Of a stretch of DNA of 64,000 nt, positions 61,443 to 64,000 are shown one piece after another (position 1 is the stretch's first letter; every line of letters begins with the position of its first letter). The stretch lies in assembly GCA_902529105.1 (NCBI GenBank), contig CABZUW010000001.1, positions 62,001 through 126,000 on the forward strand, given 5' to 3'. Under the pieces are notes generated by a model. The model saw only the letters and a list, made by a program, of their open reading frames with translations. It was not told the origin of the DNA and made no database searches. This DNA is from an uncultured Pelagibacteraceae bacterium. GTDB taxonomy: Bacteria; Pseudomonadota; Alphaproteobacteria; Pelagibacterales; Pelagibacteraceae. The translations under genes were made by a program, and so were the position numbers.

Positions 61443-62099
61443 ATGGATAGTAAAATTTCAGAAATTTTCATACCAGGTCCAGCAGGAAGACTTGAAGCAA
61501 AATATTTTAAAAGCAAAAAAAATACATCTCCAATCGCATTAATTTTACACCCTCACCCACAGTATGGTGGTACTATGAATAATAGTGTTGTTGTAAACAC
61601 TTTTAATATTTTTATGGAAAATAATTTTTCTGTTTGTAGAGTTAATTTTAGAGGAGTAGGTAAAAGTGATGGGGAATTTGACAATGGTCAAGGTGAACTT
61701 GCAGATGCAGCAGCTGCGCTTGATTGGGTTGAAAGAGAAAACTTTGACAATTCTCAATGTTGGATAGCAGGTTTTTCATTTGGCTCATTAATTGCAATGC
61801 AATTATTGATGCGAAGGCCGGAGATTAACAGATTTATAGCAATTTCACCCCAACCAAATGTATATGACTTTTCATTTTTATCACCATGTCCTACCTCGGG
61901 TTTAATTGTCTATGGGAAAAAAGATGAATTAGTTCCCTATGAAAATGTAAATGATTTAAATAAGAGACTAAATTCCCAAAAAGGAATTAAAATAGATTTT
62001 AATACATTAAATGATGCAAATCATTTTTTTAAAAATTCAGATAAAGATTTTTACCAAGCAATTAATAAATACATACAAAAAGAAATTGCTTTATATTAA
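61443..62099 (+). CDS. Alpha/beta hydrolase-fold protein (218 aa)
   Basis: The protein has LILHPHPQYGGTMNN, FRGVGKSDGEFD, the nucleophile elbow AGFSFGSL (GxSxG), LIVYGKKDELVPYE (acid region) and DANHFF (catalytic His). This is the conserved bacterial short hydrolase group of unknown substrate. It is divergent from the suf operon and converges on anmK with a 4-bp overlap. Confidence 0.88.
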   Translation: MDSKISEIFIPGPAGRLEAKYFKSKKNTSPIALILHPHPQYGGTMNNSVVVNTFNIFMENNFSVCRVNFRGVGKSDGEFDNGQGELADAAAALDWVERENFDNSQCWIAGFSFGSLIAMQLLMRRPEINRFIAISPQPNVYDFSFLSPCPTSGLIVYGKKDELVPYENVNDLNKRLNSQKGIKIDFNTLNDANHFFKNSDKDFYQAINKYIQKEIALY

Positions 62100-63247
62100 T
62101 AATTTGAAACTAAAGTACCCCCAGTACAAGGTAGTATACACCTTGTTGTTTTTGGAAAAGATAAAGGTAAATTTAAATATGATCTAATTGCAAGATAAGC
62201 GAATGCTTGAGACTCAATATAATCGCCATCAATACCAAATTTTTCTACTGGAAAAAATTTCAAATTATTGTATTTAGACAATTTTCTGTTAATTGTTTCC
62301 ATTAAGTAAACATTTTTTCTACCACCGCCACAAACTATACATAAACTACTTAGAGAATTGCTAAAATAGATTATTGCATCAGAAATTATCTCTGCAGTCA
62401 AATCTGATAATGTTGATGCACCATTTTCTAAATTTAAACCTCTAACAAAAGATACATCAAAATCATTTATATCTAGTGATTTATTATATGGTGGTAAAAT
62501 ATATAGATTTTCTAAGGCTTGATTTAATATAAGGCTATTTGTTTTTCCATAACTCGCTAACTTTCCCTTATTATCAAACATGCTATTGGAGTTATTTCTT
62601 ATCCAGCTATCAATCATACAATTGCCAGGCCCGATATCGGATGCTTGAAGCTTATCTGAGGATTCATAAAATTTTTCCCATTTAGCCGTTTTTGTAATAT
62701 TTGCAATTCCCCCTATGTTTAAAATATTTATTGTATCGAATTTATTTAATTCATTATTTAAATTTTTATTAACTATTGCGTTATGAAAAATAGGTGTGAG
62801 AGGGGCCCCTTCTCCACCATTATCAATATCATTTTTTCTGAAATCAAATATTACATCTTTTTTACACAATTGAGATAAAAGCTTTCCATCTCCAATTTGT
62901 TTAGAAATTTTTTTTCTACTATCATGGAACAAGGTGTGTCCATGGAAACCAATAAAATCAATATTTAAGTCATTTTTTTTTATTAAATCATTAGCTGCAT
63001 AGGCATGCAGTAGAGTTAACTCCCTCTCTATTTTTGCTATTTCAGTCTCATAAGATACTAAATCATCATTTGTCAAAACTTTTGATCTAATACGAACTAA
63101 TTCTTCACGAAATTTTTCCTCATATTTATAGTATTTATCTGTAATTATTGAATATTTCTTATCTCCATCTGAAGAAATAATTGATGCATCTATACCATCC
63201 ATCGAAGTGCCGCTCATTAGACCAAGGGCTGTATAAATTTTACCCAT
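62096..63247 (-). CDS. anmK: Anhydro-N-acetylmuramic acid kinase
   Basis: This 383-aa enzyme phosphorylates anhydro-MurNAc for cell-wall recycling. It starts with ALGLMSGTSMDGIDAS, has FIGFHGHTLFHDS, DIGPGNCMIDSWI and CGGGRKNVYLM, all typical of AnmK. It is divergent from tyrS with 47 bp between them. Confidence 0.95.
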   Translation of the reverse strand: MGKIYTALGLMSGTSMDGIDASIISSDGDKKYSIITDKYYKYEEKFREELVRIRSKVLTNDDLVSYETEIAKIERELTLLHAYAANDLIKKNDLNIDFIGFHGHTLFHDSRKKISKQIGDGKLLSQLCKKDVIFDFRKNDIDNGGEGAPLTPIFHNAIVNKNLNNELNKFDTINILNIGGIANITKTAKWEKFYESSDKLQASDIGPGNCMIDSWIRNNSNSMFDNKGKLASYGKTNSLILNQALENLYILPPYNKSLDINDFDVSFVRGLNLENGASTLSDLTAEIISDAIIYFSNSLSSLCIVCGGGRKNVYLMETINRKLSKYNNLKFFPVEKFGIDGDYIESQAFAYLAIRSYLNLPLSFPKTTRCILPCTGGTLVSNY

Positions 63248-63294
63248 TATTATTTTTTTTTATTAAAATTTGTATATTGTAGAACTATAAACAT

Positions 63295-64000
63295 ATGAAT
63301 AAATTTTTAAATGAATTTATAGATAGAGGTTTTTTTTATCAATGCACCAATAAAGAAGAATTATCAAATATTTTAGATAAAAAAAAAATTAATGCGTATA
63401 TTGGGTTTGATAGTACCGCTCCAAGTTTACATGTCGGTAGTTTACTACAGATAATGTGTTTAAGGCTATTACAGAAACAAGGACATAGGCCTATTGTTTT
63501 GCTAGGAGGAGGTACTACAAGAATTGGAGACCCTTCTGGTAAAGAGAAAACTAGAAAAATATTATCTGAGGAAGAAATTGAAAGAAATATAAAAAATATC
63601 AAAAAAGTATTTAATATATTTTTAAAAACAAGTAACCCAAGTTTAAAACCAATTTTTGTAAATAATTTTGAATGGCTTGGTAAACTCAATTACATAAAAT
63701 TTTTGAGAGAGGTGGGAAGACATTTTACTATAAATAAAATGTTAAGCTTTGATAGCGTCAAACTGAGGTTAGAAAGAGAACAATCTTTAAGCTATATGGA
63801 ATTTAATTATATGATTTTACAAGCTTATGATTTTTTAGAATTAAATAAAAAAAAAAATTGCTTGTTACAAATTGGAGGTTCAGATCAGTGGGGTAATATT
63901 GTTAATGGAGTTGAATTAATTAAAAGGCACACAGGTAAACAAGTCTTTGGCCTCACAACTCCTTTAATAACATTAGCATCTGGAACTAAAATGGGTAAAA
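63295..64000 (+). CDS. tyrS: Tyrosyl-tRNA synthetase, C-terminus cut off by window edge
   Basis: The frame starts at ATG 63295 and runs off the window (235 codons). It has IGFDSTAPSLHVGSLLQ (HIGH-type motif), GGGTTRIGDPSGK and LQIGGSDQWGN, ending just at the KMSKS region (SGTKMGK). These are the class I motifs of TyrS. Confidence 0.95.
   Translation, partial: MNKFLNEFIDRGFFYQCTNKEELSNILDKKKINAYIGFDSTAPSLHVGSLLQIMCLRLLQKQGHRPIVLLGGGTTRIGDPSGKEKTRKILSEEEIERNIKNIKKVFNIFLKTSNPSLKPIFVNNFEWLGKLNYIKFLREVGRHFTINKMLSFDSVKLRLEREQSLSYMEFNYMILQAYDFLELNKKKNCLLQIGGSDQWGNIVNGVELIKRHTGKQVFGLTTPLITLASGTKMGK

Noticed and set aside
1-64000. CRISPR arrays, rRNA and tRNA genes
   Set aside because: No regular repeat-spacer pattern, no rRNA-like stretch and no cloverleaf were found by eye on either strand.

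Overview
The window comes from an A+T-rich, tightly packed bacterial chromosome. Genes sit head to tail with 1-26 bp overlaps, many convergent pairs touch, spacers are short, and codons favour A/T endings. The housekeeping content fits a streamlined marine alphaproteobacterium, most likely Pelagibacterales (SAR11) or a close relative: IscR-suf operon, cysE-cysK, ppc, glnA, many EamA-type exporters, a gamma-butyrobetaine-hydroxylase-like dioxygenase and an HpsN/HisD-like dehydrogenase. This taxonomic call is inference from gene content; no rRNA or tRNA gene was seen.

Region A (1-13.7 kb) is a defence-type accessory island. On its right, one minus-strand operon (13700 down to 5665) encodes a 58-aa orphan, a TerB-like protein, a GHKL (MutL/HSP90-type) ATPase, a Z1-domain helicase-like protein, a PD-(D/E)XK protein (DUF4420) and an AIPR protein. 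Facing it is a cytosine-5 DNA methyltransferase, itself divergent from a likely restriction endonuclease. The ATPase/Z1/DUF4420/AIPR set is the known Mza-type antiviral system. On its left, a second minus-strand operon (2498 down past 1) encodes a ribbon-helix-helix-like protein, a 53-aa orphan, a 108-aa basic protein, a Cys-flanked PD-(D/E)XK nuclease and a DUF2130 protein. The 53-aa and 58-aa orphans are clear paralogues, so the two operons share an undescribed small component. The left operon has a leader with interlocked inverted repeats that would pair with its Shine-Dalgarno. I regard the left operon plus the shared small protein as the best candidate for an undescribed system.

Region B (13.9-31.8 kb) is core and metabolic. 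It holds small membrane proteins, a phosphotransacetylase-like gene with an HpsN/HisD-like dehydrogenase (possible sulfonate use), transporters, and a sulfur/redox locus: 1-Cys peroxiredoxin, ETHE1-like hydrolase, a 39-aa protein with 12 cysteines, cysE and cysK. It also holds a long co-directional array of small proteins (GYD, DUF1330, two NTF2-like folds, two tandem exported paralogues, a TPR protein, small membrane proteins). After that come a HisN-like phosphatase, the dioxygenase, an EamA permease and CcdA.

Region C (31.8-49.3 kb) begins with PEP carboxylase and continues with an inositol-type catabolic locus. That locus has iolD, iolE, iolG, a further Gfo/Idh dehydrogenase, a ROK kinase, an FAH-family hydrolase, an aldehyde dehydrogenase, an HpcH aldolase, a D-hydroxyacid dehydrogenase and a sugar ABC transporter with an internal terminator after the binding protein. 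IolB, IolC, IolJ and a typical IolA are not seen in the locus, which suggests an altered lower pathway.

Region D (49.3-64 kb) holds an aldehyde dehydrogenase with its DUF779 partner, a homocysteine-methyltransferase-like gene with a possible regulatory pseudoknot at its start, YbaK, glnA, the suf operon under a near-perfect IscR type-1 site, an alpha/beta hydrolase, anmK and the 5' part of tyrS.
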